Shown here: positions 25,187 to 37,199 of the stretch, one piece after another
How positions within the stretch are numbered: the first letter of the stretch is position 1
How the letters are laid out: each line of letters begins with the position of its first letter
Source: Nitrobacter sp035546855
GTDB taxonomy: Bacteria > Pseudomonadota > Alphaproteobacteria > Rhizobiales > Xanthobacteraceae
Reading direction: 5' to 3'
Assembly (NCBI GenBank): GCA_035546855.1
Contig: DASZVY010000033.1
Location: 1 to 64,000 of the forward strand
Length of the DNA: 64,000 nt
The notes under the pieces: generated by a model
Seen by the model: the letters and a program-made list of their open reading frames with translations, nothing else
What the model was told of the DNA's origin: nothing
The model's database searches: none
Position numbers and translations under genes: made by a program

Positions 25187-27091
25187 GTGACTGCCATTCC
25201 TGCCGCGCCCGGACATCCCCGTGCTCTGCCGCTGCCCGCAACGCTGGGCGCTCTCGGCGTCGTCTATGGCGACATCGGGACAAGTCCGCTCTACGCGCTG
25301 AAGGAAGCGGTCCGCGCCGCGGCTCATGGCGGCCAGCCGACTTCCGACGCCATCCTTGGCACGGTCTCGCTGATCCTCTGGGCGCTCATTCTGATCATTT
25401 CAATCAAATATGCGCTGCTCATCCTGCGCGCGGACAACCGCGGCGAAGGCGGCATTGTCGCGCTGCTCGCCCTGCTGTCGGCGCGCAATGCACGGCCCGG
25501 CACCTGGCGCGCGCAACTCCTGATCGTCGGCCTTATCGGCGCGGCGCTGCTCTACGGCGACGGCGCGATCACGCCTGCGATTTCCGTGCTGAGCGCCATC
25601 GAAGGCCTGAAGGTCGATGCTCCGTCCCTCACCCATCTCGTCATCCCGATCACCGTCGCAATCCTGATCGGATTGTTCATCGTGCAGAAGCACGGAACCG
25701 GGCTGATCGGCAAGGTGTTCGGTCCGGTGATGCTCGCATGGTTCGCGGTGCTGGCCGCGCTCGGCATCCACGGCATCGTCAAGGCGCCGACGGTGCTGGC
25801 CGCGCTCGATCCGCTCTATGCGTTTGAATTCCTGATCGGCCAGGATTTCCACATCAGTTTCGCCATTCTCGGCGCAGCGTTCCTCGCCGTGACGGGCGGC
25901 GAGGCCATGTATGCGGACATGGGGCACTTCGGGCGGGTCCCGATCCGCCTCGCGTGGTTCGGCGTGGCGTTGCCTGCGCTTGTGCTCAACTATTTCGGAC
26001 AGGCGGCGTCTCTGATCATCGACCCGGACGCCGCCAACAACCCGTTCTTCCAACTGGCGCCGAACTGGGCGCACTATCCGCTCGTTGCCTTCGCGGCGAT
26101 CGCGACGGTGATCGCCTCACAGGCGATCATTTCCGGCGTCTTTTCACTGACCCAGCAATCGATCCAGCTCGGCTTCCTGCCCCGCATGCAGATACGTCAC
26201 ACCACCGGCGACTCCCGCGGGCAGATTTATGTGCCGCTCGTGAACTGGCTGCTCGCCGCGGCAACGCTCGGCGCGGTGCTCGGATTCCAGACGTCGGATG
26301 CGCTGGCAGGCGCTTATGGAATTGCGGTGTCGCTGCTGATGGCGATCACGACATTGCTGGCGGCTCTTGTCGCGATCCAATGGGGGTATCCGCCCGTCGT
26401 CGTCATACTCGTCAACGGCTTCTTTTTTGCGATCGACTGCGTCTTTGTTGCCGCGAACTCGGAAAAGCTGTTCGAGGGAGGCTGGTTTCCGCTGCTGCTG
26501 GCCGGCGCCGTTGCGTTTCTGATGCTGACATGGCGAAGCGGCGTCAAGCTGGTGGAAAGCGCGCGGGCCCGCCTGCGGCAACCCGAGGAGGATCTGATCG
26601 AAACCGCGGTCAGCAAATGCAGCGCCCGGCTGCCCGGCACGGCTGTTTTCCTCGCATCCGCGCCGAACGGCGTGCCGCTCGCGCTGACGCAATTCGTCAA
26701 GCACAACCACGTCCTGCATGAGCGCGTGATCCTGGTCACAGTGCAGATCGAGGAATTGCCACGGATTCCGGACGAGGAGCGCGTCGAGGTCCGCGAGATC
26801 ATTCACGGCATCACGCGCGTGATTCTGCACTTCGGGTTCATGCAGTATCCGACCATTTACGAAGGGCTTCGCGTCGCTTGCGCCCAGGGCAAGCTACCCG
26901 GGCTCGACCTGTCGGACATCACCTACTACATCGGACGCGAGACCATCATCCCCAAGGAAGACGTGCCCGGCATGTGGGTCTGGCGCGAGAGCGTATTCGC
27001 ATTCCTGCAGCGGAACGCCGAACGCTCCGCCGCTTTCTTCGGCGTTCCGACCAAACAGGTGGTCGAATTCGGTACTGAGATCGAGATTTAA
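25187..27091 (+). CDS. kup: Kup potassium uptake transporter
   Basis: A 634-aa low-affinity K+/H+ symporter of the KUP/HAK/KT family in the inner membrane. The family signature GVVYGDIGTSPLYALKE is at residues 24-40, about twelve membrane helices follow, and a cytoplasmic C-terminal domain begins near residue 460. The GTG start follows GGGAG at 6 nt. Length is typical (about 620-640 aa). Confidence 0.96.
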   Translation: MTAIPAAPGHPRALPLPATLGALGVVYGDIGTSPLYALKEAVRAAAHGGQPTSDAILGTVSLILWALILIISIKYALLILRADNRGEGGIVALLALLSARNARPGTWRAQLLIVGLIGAALLYGDGAITPAISVLSAIEGLKVDAPSLTHLVIPITVAILIGLFIVQKHGTGLIGKVFGPVMLAWFAVLAALGIHGIVKAPTVLAALDPLYAFEFLIGQDFHISFAILGAAFLAVTGGEAMYADMGHFGRVPIRLAWFGVALPALVLNYFGQAASLIIDPDAANNPFFQLAPNWAHYPLVAFAAIATVIASQAIISGVFSLTQQSIQLGFLPRMQIRHTTGDSRGQIYVPLVNWLLAAATLGAVLGFQTSDALAGAYGIAVSLLMAITTLLAALVAIQWGYPPVVVILVNGFFFAIDCVFVAANSEKLFEGGWFPLLLAGAVAFLMLTWRSGVKLVESARARLRQPEEDLIETAVSKCSARLPGTAVFLASAPNGVPLALTQFVKHNHVLHERVILVTVQIEELPRIPDEERVEVREIIHGITRVILHFGFMQYPTIYEGLRVACAQGKLPGLDLSDITYYIGRETIIPKEDVPGMWVWRESVFAFLQRNAERSAAFFGVPTKQVVEFGTEIEI

Positions 27092-27101
27092 TCACGCCTC
27101 T

Positions 27102-27180
27102 TCATTGCGAGTGAAGCGACGCAATCCGGCGTTCTTTTTGGAGCTGGATCGCCTCGTCGCCAACGCTCCTTGTAATGACG
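27102..27180. repeat. Bradyrhizobial-type extragenic palindrome (TCATTGCGAG family), copy 1
   Basis: Begins TCATTGCGAGTGAAGCGACG and ends CCTTGTAATGACG; the ends are mutually complementary (TCATTGCGAG / ...AATGA) and the middle contains GCAATCC/GGATCGC. Repeats with these ends are common between genes in Nitrobacteraceae. Confidence 0.75.
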
Positions 27181-27261
27181 AGGAGACGACATGATTTCGC
27201 CGGACGGCCTTCCAGTCAGATTCTGGAGCATGATGAAGTCAGGTTGAACCAACCCCGCGCT

Positions 27262-27466
27262 GTCATTGCGAGCCAACGGGTCGGCGCCGCAAGCGCGTTC
27301 ACGCGCGTCTTCGCCGCGCCATGACGCCGCCCGATGACAGGCTCCGCAAAACAATCCAGAGCCCCCTCCCTTCCCTACCCCGCACGCGGGGGAGGGTTAG
27401 GGTGGAGGATTGCTTCGTCGCTCCGGGACACCGCTGCGCGTTGCCCTCGGGCTCCTCGCAATGACG
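27262..27466. repeat. TCATTGCGAG-family palindrome, copy 2, with nested GC-rich hairpin
   Basis: Ends GTCATTGCGAG (27262) and CTCGCAATGAC (to 27465) are complementary and enclose CAATCCA- and GGATTGC-type inner arms. Nested between the inner arms, around 27358-27410, is a second repeat type with CCCTCCC and GGGGGAGGG arms and a TTAGGGTGG tail. The two copies and nested unit fill most of the 401-bp gap between kup and gyrA, in which no gene is seen. Confidence 0.7.
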
Positions 27467-27492
27467 GTGATTCAACCTCATGTCATCCCGCT

Positions 27493-30237
27493 TTAGCCGC
27501 CATTCCCGTTGCCGTTCTCGTCCTCGCTGATGTGCTCGACCGAGACGACGTGCTCGCCGTCGGCGGTGTTGAAGACGCGGACGCCCTTGGAGGCGCGGCT
27601 GGTGATGCGGATGCCTTCCACCGGCACCCGGATCAACTGCCCGCCGTCGCTGACCAGCATGATCTGGTCCGACATCTCGACCGGGAAAGCCGCCACGAGA
27701 TGGCCGATCTCGGCGAGCTTGGTCGGATCGCTGGCACGGATGCCCTTGCCGCCGCGCCCTGAAACCCGGAACTCGAACGACGACGACCGCTTGCCGTAGC
27801 CCTGCGCGGTGACGGTAAGCACGAACTGCTCGGCCCCGCCCATCTGGGCATAGCGTTCCTGCGGCAGCGAAAAGTCGGTCTGCGCCGCCTCGTCGACCTC
27901 CGGCGTCGCCTCCTCGGGCTCGATGTCCTCGCCGGTGGCGGCGCGGCGGATCGCGCCCGACTGCTTCAGATAGGCGGCGCGCTCGGCCGGCGTGGCATCG
28001 AAGTGATGCAGGATCGAGAGTGAAATCACCCGATCACCGTCGGCCAGCGCAATCCCGCGCACGCCCATCGAGGTGCGGCCGGAAAACACGCGGACATCGG
28101 TGACGGGAAAACGAATGCACTGACCGCCGGCCGCCGTCAGCAGCACGTCGTCCCGTTCGGTGCAGATCTGCACGTCCACGATTGCCTCGCCCTCGCCGAG
28201 CTTCATCGCGATGATGCCGGAGCGGCGGACGTCGACGAAGTCCGACAGCTTGTTGCGGCGGACCGTGCCGCTCGTCGTCGCGAACATGACGTCCAGTTCC
28301 GCCCATGAGGACTCGTCCTCCGGCAGCGGCATGATGGTGGTGATACGCTCGCCCTGCTCCAGCGGCAGAATGTTGATCATCGCCTTGCCGCGCGCGTTCG
28401 GCGCCGCCATCGGCAGCCGCCAGACCTTTTCCTTGTAGACCTGGCCGCGCGACGAGAAGAACAGCACCGGCGTGTGGGTCGAAGCGACGAACAGCCGGCT
28501 GACGAAATCCTCCTCGCGGGTCTGCATGCCCGAACGGCCCTTGCCGCCGCGTTTCTGCGCCCGATAGGTCGACAGCGGCACGCGCTTGACGTAACCGGCG
28601 TGGGACACGGTCACGACCATATCCTCGCGCTGGATCAGATCCTCATCCTCGACCTCGCCTTCCTGCTCGACGATGACCGTCCGGCGCGGGGTAGCGAATT
28701 CGGACTTCACGGCGCCGAGTTCGTCCTTGACGATGCTCTGCACGCGCGCCCGCGAACGCAGGATGTCGAGATAGTCCGCGATCTCGACGGCGAGCTTGTC
28801 CAGTTCGTCGGAGATTTCCTCACGCCCGAGCGCGGTCAGCCGCTGCAGGCGAAGATCGAGAATGGCCCTGGCCTGCTCGAACGATAGCCGCGCCGTGCCG
28901 TCCGGGTTGAGGCGATGCCGGGGATCGTCGATCAGCGTGATCATCGCCGCCACATCCTTGGCCGGCCAGTCGCGCGACATCAGGGTGTCGCGCGCCGCAT
29001 TCGGATCGGGCGACGTGCGGATGACACGGATGATCTCGTCGATATTGGCGACCGCGATGGCGAGACCAACCAGGATATGCGCGCGGTCGCGCGCCTTGTT
29101 GAGCAGAAATTTGGTGCGGCGGGTGACGACCTGCTCGCGGAACGCGATGAACAGCGTCAGCAGGTCCTTGAGGTTCATGAGCTGCGGACGGCCCGCATCG
29201 AGCGCCACCATGTTGGCGCCGAAATTGGTCTGCAGCGGCGTGTAGCGATAGAGTTGGTTGAGCACCACCTCGGGTACAGCGTCGCGCTTCAACTCGACGA
29301 CAACGCGAAAACCTTCGCGGTCGGATTCGTCGCGCAGATCGGCGATGCCTTCGATCTTTTTCTCGCGCACCAGTTCGGCGATGCGCTCGACCATGCTCGC
29401 CTTATTCACCTGATACGGAATTTCCGAGACGATAATCGCCTCACGGTCCTTGCGGATGGTATCGATCGACACCTTGCCGCGCATCACGATCGAGCCGCGG
29501 CCGAGATGGTAGGCCGAGCGTATGCCCTGCCGGCCGAGGATGATGCCGCCGGTCGGAAAATCCGGTCCGGGAATGATGTTGATGAGATCGTCGATGCTCA
29601 AGCCCGGCTCGTCGATCAGCGCGACGCAGGCATCGATCACCTCGCCGAGATTGTGCGGCGGAATGTTGGTCGCCATGCCGACCGCGATGCCGCCGGCGCC
29701 ATTGACCAAGAGGTTCGGAAACTTCGCGGGAAGGACCGAGGGCTCCTTCTCGCTGTTGTCGTAGTTCGGCTGGAAATCGACGGTGTCCTTGTCGATGTCA
29801 TCGAGCAGCGACTGCGCGATCTTGGTGAGGCGCGATTCCGTGTAGCGCATCGCCGCCGGCATGTCGCCATCGACCGAGCCGAAATTGCCCTGGCCGTCGA
29901 TCAGCGGCACGCGCATGGAGAAATCCTGCGCCATGCGCACCAGCGCGTCGTAAACCGACTGGTCGCCGTGCGGATGATACTTACCGATGACGTCGCCGAC
30001 CGTGCGCGCCGACTTGCGATAGGGCTTGTTCCACTCGAAGCCGTTCTCGTACATCCCGTAGAGGATACGGCGGTGCACCGGCTTGAGGCCGTCTCGGGCA
30101 TCGGGCAGCGCGCGCGCCACGATCACGCTCATGGCGTAATCGAGGTAGCTGCGCTTCATCTCGTCGAGGATGGAAACGGGACGAATATCCGAGGACGCCG
30201 GCGGCTCGTCGGGCTTCGTATCTTCAGTGTCGGACAA
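27493..30237 (-). CDS. gyrA: DNA gyrase subunit A
   Basis: A 914-aa type IIA topoisomerase subunit that cuts and rejoins DNA. The catalytic tyrosine is Y132 in AAMRYTE. The quinolone-resistance region reads KYHPHGDQSVYDALVRMAQ, so the residue equivalent to E. coli S83 is Gln (Q93) while D87 is kept (D97). The GyrA-box of the C-terminal wrapping domain is QKRGGKG, which distinguishes it from ParC. The C-terminal tail is Asn/Gly/Glu-rich. Confidence 0.97.
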   Translation of the reverse strand: MSDTEDTKPDEPPASSDIRPVSILDEMKRSYLDYAMSVIVARALPDARDGLKPVHRRILYGMYENGFEWNKPYRKSARTVGDVIGKYHPHGDQSVYDALVRMAQDFSMRVPLIDGQGNFGSVDGDMPAAMRYTESRLTKIAQSLLDDIDKDTVDFQPNYDNSEKEPSVLPAKFPNLLVNGAGGIAVGMATNIPPHNLGEVIDACVALIDEPGLSIDDLINIIPGPDFPTGGIILGRQGIRSAYHLGRGSIVMRGKVSIDTIRKDREAIIVSEIPYQVNKASMVERIAELVREKKIEGIADLRDESDREGFRVVVELKRDAVPEVVLNQLYRYTPLQTNFGANMVALDAGRPQLMNLKDLLTLFIAFREQVVTRRTKFLLNKARDRAHILVGLAIAVANIDEIIRVIRTSPDPNAARDTLMSRDWPAKDVAAMITLIDDPRHRLNPDGTARLSFEQARAILDLRLQRLTALGREEISDELDKLAVEIADYLDILRSRARVQSIVKDELGAVKSEFATPRRTVIVEQEGEVEDEDLIQREDMVVTVSHAGYVKRVPLSTYRAQKRGGKGRSGMQTREEDFVSRLFVASTHTPVLFFSSRGQVYKEKVWRLPMAAPNARGKAMINILPLEQGERITTIMPLPEDESSWAELDVMFATTSGTVRRNKLSDFVDVRRSGIIAMKLGEGEAIVDVQICTERDDVLLTAAGGQCIRFPVTDVRVFSGRTSMGVRGIALADGDRVISLSILHHFDATPAERAAYLKQSGAIRRAATGEDIEPEEATPEVDEAAQTDFSLPQERYAQMGGAEQFVLTVTAQGYGKRSSSFEFRVSGRGGKGIRASDPTKLAEIGHLVAAFPVEMSDQIMLVSDGGQLIRVPVEGIRITSRASKGVRVFNTADGEHVVSVEHISEDENGNGNGG

Positions 30238-30264
30238 AGGGGGATTCCGGTCGGTTTCTACCTC

Positions 30265-30423
30265 GTGTCCCGAATCCGAAGTTCGCCTTGTTCGGCAGCG
30301 TTCTCCGTAGCGAACTTCGGACTAGAAAGGACACTCGCAAGTCTAAGATTCTCGTGTGGTTCAGGTTCAGAAGTTCGCTTGTCGGACTCGCTGAGATCAT
30401 GAGGCGAACGTCTGAACCACCAC
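30265..30423. repeat. Bipartite hairpin repeat, copy 2
   Basis: Unit 1 spans 30265-30334 (GTGTCC ... GGACAC, inner arms AATCCGAAGTTCGC and GCGAACTTCGGA). Unit 2 spans 30354-30423 (GTGTGGTTCAG ... CTGAACCACCAC, inner arms GAAGTTCGC and GCGAACGTC). Each unit is 70 nt, with 19 bp between. It lies in the 300-bp gap between gyrA and the marC gene, which holds no other recognised feature. Confidence 0.85.
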
Positions 30424-30537
30424 GCTGGAATCATATAGCGCATCGGGGGTCGAAAAACCACCTTTCGCGGGGGTCTCAAACGGTTTTTTCCCGCCGCTTT
30501 TTCAGGTACTTATGCCGTCGGAACCCATAGGTGGCCC

Positions 30538-31161
30538 GTGCTCCGCGATTATGCGCTGACAACCTTCGTGACCCTCGTGGTGGTGGTCGATCCGCTCGGC
30601 CTTGCGCCGACCTTTCTGTCGATCACCCAGGGTCTGTCGAAGGCGGCGCGGCGCGACATCGGCTGGCGGGCGGCGATGATCGCCGCCGCCATCCTGATCG
30701 CAACGGCGCTGGGTGGAACATGGATCCTCGCGCGGCTTGGAATCGGTCTGCCCGCCTTCCGCATTTCCGGTGGCATCCTGCTCTTTGCCGTCGCCTTCGA
30801 GATGGTCCTCGGCGTACGTCCGGCACGTGAAGCCCGCCAGGCCGAGCAGGCGGTCGAGGAACACGCGCGCAACATCGCGGCGTTCCCGCTTGCCATTCCC
30901 ATGATCGCGGGCCCCGGCGCGATCACCGCAACGCTGCTGCTGGCCGGGCGGACCGACAGCAATCCCATGCTGCTGTCCATCCTGATCGCGACCATCGTCG
31001 TGGTCGCGATCGCCTGCCTGCTGGTTTTCCTGTTGGCATCGCGCGTGGCGGGCCTGCTCGGCATCACCGGCAACGTCGTCCTGTCGCGCGTGCTCGGTGT
31101 GCTGCTGGCGGCGCTGGCGGTGCAATATGTGATCGACGGCAGCCGCGCCGCCTTCGGCTAA
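30538..31161 (+). CDS. MarC family integral membrane protein
   Basis: A 207-aa protein of the MarC/UPF0056 family with six predicted membrane helices. Hallmarks include VVVDPLGLAPTFLSI near the N-terminus, FRISGGILLF and the PLAIPMIAGPGAI segment. Despite the name, the family's link to multiple antibiotic resistance was withdrawn and its function is unknown. The start is GTG. It is convergent with ssb, 13 bp apart. Confidence 0.9.
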   Translation: MLRDYALTTFVTLVVVVDPLGLAPTFLSITQGLSKAARRDIGWRAAMIAAAILIATALGGTWILARLGIGLPAFRISGGILLFAVAFEMVLGVRPAREARQAEQAVEEHARNIAAFPLAIPMIAGPGAITATLLLAGRTDSNPMLLSILIATIVVVAIACLLVFLLASRVAGLLGITGNVVLSRVLGVLLAALAVQYVIDGSRAAFG

Positions 31162-31174
31162 CGAAGCGGCCCGC

Positions 31175-31666
31175 TCAGAACGGAATGTCGTCGTCCATGT
31201 CGCTGCGGCGCGTCCCGGCCGCCACGGCACGTCGGGGCGCGCTCGACGACGGGCTTCCCGATCCGAAATCGCCACCCGCATCATCGCCAAAACTGCCTCC
31301 CCCGCCGCCGCTGTTGCGGCCGTCGAGCATGGTCAGGTTCGAGTTGAAGTTCTGCAGCACCACCTCGGTCGAATATTTCTCGACGCCGCTCTGGTCGGTC
31401 CATTTCCGGGTCTGCAACTGGCCCTCGATGTAGACCTTCGAGCCCTTCTTCAAATACTGCTCCGCGATCTTGCAGAGTCCTTCGTTGAAGATGACCACGC
31501 GATGCCACTCGGTCTTCTCCTTGCGCTCCCCGCTGTTGCGGTCGCGCCAGGTTTCGGAGGTCGCGATGCGCAGGTTGGCAATCGGCCGCCCGTCCTGGGT
31601 CCGCTTGATTTCCGGATCGGCGCCGAGATTGCCGATCAGAATGACCTTGTTTACGCTTCCCGCCAT
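31175..31666 (-). CDS. ssb: Single-stranded DNA-binding protein
   Basis: A 163-aa SSB: OB fold starting MAGSVNKVILIGNLGADPEIKR (split at the turn), WHRVVIFNEGL, EGQLQTRKW, a Gly/Ser-rich linker and the acidic tip MDDDIPF that recruits repair and replication partners. ATG 31666 follows GGAGAG at 7 nt; the 43 upstream in-frame residues are not coding. The region 31667-32104 up to the porin gene shows no further gene or clear motif. Confidence 0.96.
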   Translation of the reverse strand: MAGSVNKVILIGNLGADPEIKRTQDGRPIANLRIATSETWRDRNSGERKEKTEWHRVVIFNEGLCKIAEQYLKKGSKVYIEGQLQTRKWTDQSGVEKYSTEVVLQNFNSNLTMLDGRNSGGGGGSFGDDAGGDFGSGSPSSSAPRRAVAAGTRRSDMDDDIPF

Positions 31667-32104
31667 GACCGCTCTCCACTGTCCATCCGGACTTTCCAAT
31701 TCGCTCGAACCGCTCCGGCGACCCGGCCAGAGCTTCACTCGGGCGGACCCTACACGCTCTCGCTGCTCCGAGGGGGTCGCCGCTCGGTTATCCACCGGAT
31801 CGAGTTATAGCCAGTTCCTATTTCGTTCTCAATTGCCCGGATGATGCCAGAACGAGCGGCTTCGGACGCGCCTCATGGCCCAAGCCAGCGGTTTGGAGAT
31901 ACCGGAACCTGCTTCCGAAAGAGAAAATTCCAGCAAGATCATTAACTTCCGATCCCGCCAAATTGGCCCGACGTGTGGCATTTCGGAGACGGCTTTTTGG
32001 CGCGGAGGCCGTATATTACTGGACGCAAATTCACGATGCTGAGTCCGCGAGGGACCTTCCGGCTACTTGCGCGTGAGATACCCGGACCGGAATTGGGGTT
32101 GGCG

Positions 32105-32833
32105 ATGAAGAAGATTTTGCTTGGAGCGGTGGCATTGGTCGCGCTGGGATTGGCGCCGGCTTCCGCCGCGGATCTGGCCGCGCGTCACTACACCAAGGCG
32201 CCGCCGATGGTGGCGGCGATCTATGACTGGACCGGGTTCTATATCGGCGCGAACGGCGGCGGCGGCTGGGGCCGCGATCGGTTCGCCAGCAATAACGGCG
32301 CAATCGACGTCAACACGTCGGGCGGATTCGCCGGCGGTCAGATCGGCTACAACTGGCAGACGGGTGCATGGGTTCTCGGCGTTGAGGCCGATGGCGACTG
32401 GGCTGACATCAAGGGTACGGCAACCTGCGCGGCCGGCTTGGGAATTTGCGCGTCCACCGCGCGCACCCTCGCCTCCTTCCGGGGCCGCATCGGCTACGCC
32501 GTCAACAACGTGCTGTTCTACGGCACCGGCGGCGCCGCCTATGGCGACGTCCACGATACGACGACGAGCATTGCTACCGGCTTGCCGCCGGCCGGCGCGA
32601 CCGGCGTGTATAATTCGGATCGCTGGGGTTATGCGGCCGGCGCCGGCATCGAGTGGGGCTTTGCGCCCAACTGGAGCGCCAAGGTCGAATACATGCATTA
32701 TGGCCTCGGATCTGCGACGGCACCGGCCGGAACCCTGCATCCGACGCTTGATGTCACCAGCCGTACCGACATCGATACCGTCAAAGTCGGCGTGAACTAT
32801 CGCTGGGGCGGGCCGGTCATCGCCCGCTATTGA
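32105..32833 (+). CDS. Omp25/Omp31-like outer-membrane beta-barrel protein
   Basis: A 242-aa protein with a signal peptide (MKKILLGAVALVALGLAPASA) and an eight-stranded barrel: it opens with YDWTGFYIGANGGGGWG, contains GGFAGGQIGYNW and YGTGGAAYGDV and ends with VKVGVNYRW. This layout is that of the rhizobial Omp25/RopB group, which stabilises the outer membrane. ATG 32105 begins the signal peptide. A terminator follows. Confidence 0.92.
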   Translation: MKKILLGAVALVALGLAPASAADLAARHYTKAPPMVAAIYDWTGFYIGANGGGGWGRDRFASNNGAIDVNTSGGFAGGQIGYNWQTGAWVLGVEADGDWADIKGTATCAAGLGICASTARTLASFRGRIGYAVNNVLFYGTGGAAYGDVHDTTTSIATGLPPAGATGVYNSDRWGYAAGAGIEWGFAPNWSAKVEYMHYGLGSATAPAGTLHPTLDVTSRTDIDTVKVGVNYRWGGPVIARY

Positions 32834-32865
32834 TTTTTCCTGACTGCGATCCATTCGCCTCCGAG

Positions 32866-32892
32866 AGGCCGGCTGCGAAGCCGGCCTTTTTT
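32866..32892 (+). terminator. Rho-independent terminator of the porin gene
   Basis: AGGCCGGC (32866-32873) and GCCGGCCT (32880-32887) form an 8-bp stem followed by a run of six T. Confidence 0.85.
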
Positions 32893-33000
32893 CATGTTGG
32901 AGGTCGCTCCGATATCGAGCTCGATCCCACGGAGATGGAGGCCCCACCGAAACAGCGGCGTCAGGAAACCGTTGATGACCGAAAGCAGGCACTGGAAAAC

Positions 33001-33029
33001 GGTTCACGTTCTTCCTATGTTCCGATAAT
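33001..33029 (+). promoter_or_regulatory. uvrA promoter with LexA (SOS) box
   Basis: GTTC at 33008-33011 and 33019-33022 are exactly 7 bp apart, the GTTC-N7-GTTC operator known for alphaproteobacterial LexA. The box lies in the 17-bp spacer between a -35-like GGTTCA (33001-33006) and a -10-like GATAAT (33024-33029), 93 bp before the uvrA start, as expected for SOS repression. Confidence 0.75.
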
Positions 33030-33114
33030 CGTCATCATATCGGCGTCAGGCTCGGGTTCTCTCCGGGCGATACGTCCAAGAGCGGCGCTTCGTACGCCTC
33101 CGGAAAAGCCTGTC

Positions 33115-36192
<3,078 letters not shown>

Positions 36193-36208
36193 GTTGGAGC
36201 TAACGACC

Positions 36209-36548
36209 GTGAGCGAAACCTTGCGCCGCGTGCAAACGCTGGTCCCTGCCGGCGACTACTTGATATCGCGTCATGGCTTTCGAGAGCTGGCAAACGATGA
36301 TATCCTGGCTGTCGATGTTCTCGACAACATTGGAATGGCGGTTTTGCTAGAGGACTATCCGACGGGTCGCAAAGAGCCATCGGTTCTGCTCTTGCAATAT
36401 GACCGGACAATATGACCGGACCGGTCGCCCCGTTCACGTCATGTGGAGCGTGCCAAAGGCGACGGGCCGCCCGGCCATTCTGGTTACGGCCTACAGGCCG
36501 GATCCGCGGCGTTGGTCGCCAGATTTCAGGGTACGGAGCGCAAGATGA
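36209..36548 (+). pseudogene. DUF4258 family gene, frameshifted by a 13-bp tandem duplication
   Basis: Frame 1 starts at GTG 36209 (GGAG 9 nt upstream) and encodes ISRHGFRELANDDILA and DYPTGRKEPSVLLLQYD, then stops after DRTI. In the next frame the protein resumes as DRTGRPVHVMWSVPK and AILVTAYRPDPRRW, the typical DUF4258 C-terminus, ending at TGA 36546-36548. The break coincides with an exact direct repeat of CAATATGACCGGA at 36395-36407 and 36408-36420; removing one copy restores a single frame of about 108 aa. DUF4258 proteins often resemble toxin-type RNases. The restored stop overlaps the next gene's ATG. Confidence 0.85.
36395..36420. repeat. 13-bp tandem duplication causing a frameshift
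   Basis: CAATATGACCGGA is present twice in a row. Thirteen is not a multiple of three, which shifts the DUF4258 reading frame. Confidence 0.97.
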
Positions 36549-36760
36549 CCCGTCGATCGAGGGAATTCATTCGCGAAGGGAGATACGCCGCCGAGATTCC
36601 GGTAGACCTGATTGAGGACGACACGGCGTGGTCGCCCTACCTGACGCCCGAAGACGTCCGAGAGCTCGACTCCGTCCGCCTCGCCCTGCGCCGCGGCGAC
36701 CTCGCTGAAGCGGCGAAGTATGGGAAGATTTTCGAACTGAAAGCCGTGGCGGCGGAGTGA
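36545..36760 (+). CDS. Small partner protein of the DUF4258 gene, antitoxin-like
   Basis: A 71-aa acidic/basic helical protein: MTRRSREFIREGRYAAEIPV, then LTPEDVRELDSVRLALRRGD and a C-terminal helix. Its ATG overlaps the stop of the (restored) DUF4258 frame as ATGA, the usual coupling of toxin-antitoxin pairs. An antitoxin role is inferred from this arrangement and size only. Confidence 0.65.
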   Translation: MTRRSREFIREGRYAAEIPVDLIEDDTAWSPYLTPEDVRELDSVRLALRRGDLAEAAKYGKIFELKAVAAE

Positions 36761-36831
36761 AGTAATGATACGGCAGTGCGTTCGTCGCCCGGCTCGAACA
36801 ATGAAGCGTTGTCCGCAGGCTTGGAGTTCCC

Positions 36832-37182
36832 ATGCCTTCTTCCATCTACGCCCTCTTTCGTGACGCGCTGCGCGCGCGAAAGCAGGTGCTGTGTGTCTAT
36901 CACGGCCGTCGCCGTGAACTTTGTCCGCATATCATCGGATTGGACAAGGACGGCCGCGAGGCGGTGCTGGCATGGCAGTTCGGCGGCGAAAGCAGCGGCT
37001 CCCTGCCCCAATGGCGTTGCCTCAAGCTCGCCGGAGTGAGCAACGCGCACGCCCGGACCGGAGCATGGCACACGGGCCGCCATCATCGCACAACGCAGAC
37101 TTGCGTGACGGCGATCGACATCGACGTCAACGTCCACGTTCACCCGAAATCGATGCGCGTTTCGCAATCGCGATCGGCATAA
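36832..37182 (+). CDS. WYL-like conserved hypothetical protein
   Basis: A 116-aa protein with IYALFRDALRARKQVLCVYHGRRRELCPHIIG split across residues 5-36, a QWRCLKLAGVSN strand and a C-terminal DIDVNVHVHPKS. The compact beta-rich pattern recalls a minimal SH3/WYL-type domain seen in rhizobial hypotheticals. No catalytic motif. It is convergent with the SPW protein gene. Confidence 0.65.
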   Translation: MPSSIYALFRDALRARKQVLCVYHGRRRELCPHIIGLDKDGREAVLAWQFGGESSGSLPQWRCLKLAGVSNAHARTGAWHTGRHHRTTQTCVTAIDIDVNVHVHPKSMRVSQSRSA

Positions 37183-37199
37183 CCACCGTTCGACATCAA

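Noticed and set aside
27298..27481. Short open frames across the repeats between kup and gyrA
   Set aside because: The translated text is typical of repeat palindromes and has no start signals.
30265..30423. Reading the hairpin repeats as a riboswitch or gyrA leader
   Set aside because: The same sequence occurs inverted next to ridA (16255-16414), so it is a dispersed element rather than a gene-specific leader.
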